This document shows, piece by piece, positions 5,230-5,770 of a stretch of DNA of 5,770 bases. The translations under genes and the position numbers were made by a program. The notes below the pieces were generated by a model. That model ran no database searches, was not told the origin of the DNA, and worked only from the letters and a program-made list of their open reading frames with translations. Position 1 is the stretch's first letter. Each line of letters opens with the position of its first letter. Source of the stretch: Gammaproteobacteria bacterium (GTDB lineage Bacteria; Pseudomonadota; Gammaproteobacteria; Pseudomonadales; UBA3067); assembly GCA_019090565.1 (NCBI GenBank), contig JAHRVS010000343.1, positions 1 through 5,770 on the forward strand, written 5' to 3'.

Positions 5230-5739
5230 ATGGCTGAAAAGGATCTTGAACTCAACCCTGAAGACGAAGACCCATCATCATCGGGAAAAAAAGGGATTAT
5301 CATCTATGCGTTGATCGGGCTTTTAGCCGTGGGTGCAGGCATAGGGGGAACCTTGTTTTTTGTTAGTAGTGGCGGGGAAACATCGGATGGAGAAGTCGCT
5401 GCAGAGCCGGTAAAAAAGAAAGCGAAATATTACCCCATTAAACCGCCCTTTGTGCTGAACTTTCGGGACGGGAAAGGGCGGCAACGTTTTTTACAAATAG
5501 GCGTTTCGATTATGTCTCGGGAGCCAGATGCGATCGATGCCCTTCGAGCGCATGCACCTTTGATTCGTAATAACCTGATTTTATTATTTAGCGCCCAGGA
5601 ATTCACAGAATTACAAAAACCGGAAGGCAAAGATAAACTAGCAGAGCAAACATTGTTAGAGCTGCAAGCATTTCTGCAGGAAGAAATTGAATCACCAGGG
5701 ATTGAGAAAGTTCTTTTCACCGATTTTGTCATGCAGTAG
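5230..5739 (+). CDS. fliL: Flagellar basal body-associated protein FliL
   Basis: A 169-residue inner-membrane protein, the usual size for FliL. It has a short acidic cytoplasmic N-terminus (1-19), a KKG stop and one transmembrane segment (about 22-45), then a periplasmic domain. The domain begins at KYYPIKPPFVLNF (66-78), a typical FliL entry motif, and the protein ends in VLFTDFVMQ, as family members usually do. FliL surrounds or contacts the stator units at the basal body and supports torque generation and stator stability. The start at 5230 is set by AGAGGAGGT and by the sigma-54 promoter just upstream; a start at GTG 5170 would add 20 residues from untranscribed DNA. The stop is 6 bp before fliM, so the two are co-transcribed. 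Confidence 0.95.
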   Translation: MAEKDLELNPEDEDPSSSGKKGIIIYALIGLLAVGAGIGGTLFFVSSGGETSDGEVAAEPVKKKAKYYPIKPPFVLNFRDGKGRQRFLQIGVSIMSREPDAIDALRAHAPLIRNNLILLFSAQEFTELQKPEGKDKLAEQTLLELQAFLQEEIESPGIEKVLFTDFVMQ

Positions 5740-5745
5740 GCCGTT

Positions 5746-5770
5746 ATGTCCGTACAAGATATTTTATCAC
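5746..5770 (+). CDS. fliM: Flagellar motor switch protein FliM (N-terminal codons only)
   Basis: Only 25 bases are present. They read MSVQDILS, matching the usual gammaproteobacterial FliM beginning, M(A/S)VQDLLSQDEID, which leads into the CheY-binding segment. The ATG lies 6 bp after the fliL stop, and TAGG overlapping that stop can serve as its ribosome site. The order fliL-fliM is standard. FliM is the C-ring protein that binds phospho-CheY and FliG. The call rests on eight residues plus position. Confidence 0.85.

Overview
The window looks like part of a polar-flagellum gene cluster from a gammaproteobacterium, plausibly a marine Pseudomonas/Cellvibrio-like lineage. The reasons are the gene content (HsbA/HsbR/HptB-like switch, FliK, FliL, FliM), two sigma-54 promoters with correct -24/-12 spacing, a near-perfect match to the Pseudomonas FleQ box, and moderate base composition. 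The genus cannot be fixed from the sequence alone. All genes are on the + strand.

Positions 1-2481 encode a partner-switching and phosphorelay module. It consists of the 3' part of a STAS anti-sigma-factor antagonist gene (hsbA-like), a three-domain regulator with receiver, PP2C phosphatase and GHKL kinase domains (hsbR-like), and a single-domain histidine phosphotransfer protein (hptB-like). In Pseudomonas aeruginosa the equivalent proteins form a chain in which HptB phosphorylates the HsbR receiver, HsbR switches between kinase and phosphatase activity on HsbA, and HsbA controls FlgM/FliA and a diguanylate cyclase. Here the set sits directly upstream of fliK.

Positions 2482-2932 are non-coding. 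They hold a short (about 71 bp) MITE-like element abutting the hptB stop codon and a sigma-54 promoter for fliK. fliK (2933-4639) encodes a long, cysteine-free, probably disordered hook-length control protein with the usual C-terminal Flg_hook domain, and is followed by a clear intrinsic terminator.

Positions 4640-5229 are a second non-coding gap. In order it holds the terminator, a 231-bp inverted-repeat element bounded by TTAA and related to the short element before fliK, a FleQ-like enhancer box, a consensus sigma-54 promoter and a strong Shine-Dalgarno. fliL (5230-5739) and the first codons of fliM (from 5746) follow as the start of the next operon.

The main observations beyond routine annotation are: fliK and fliLM appear to be separate sigma-54 units; the promoters correct two over-long start calls; and the gaps on both sides of fliK each carry a copy of the same small mobile-element family, in opposite orientation and with very different interior lengths.
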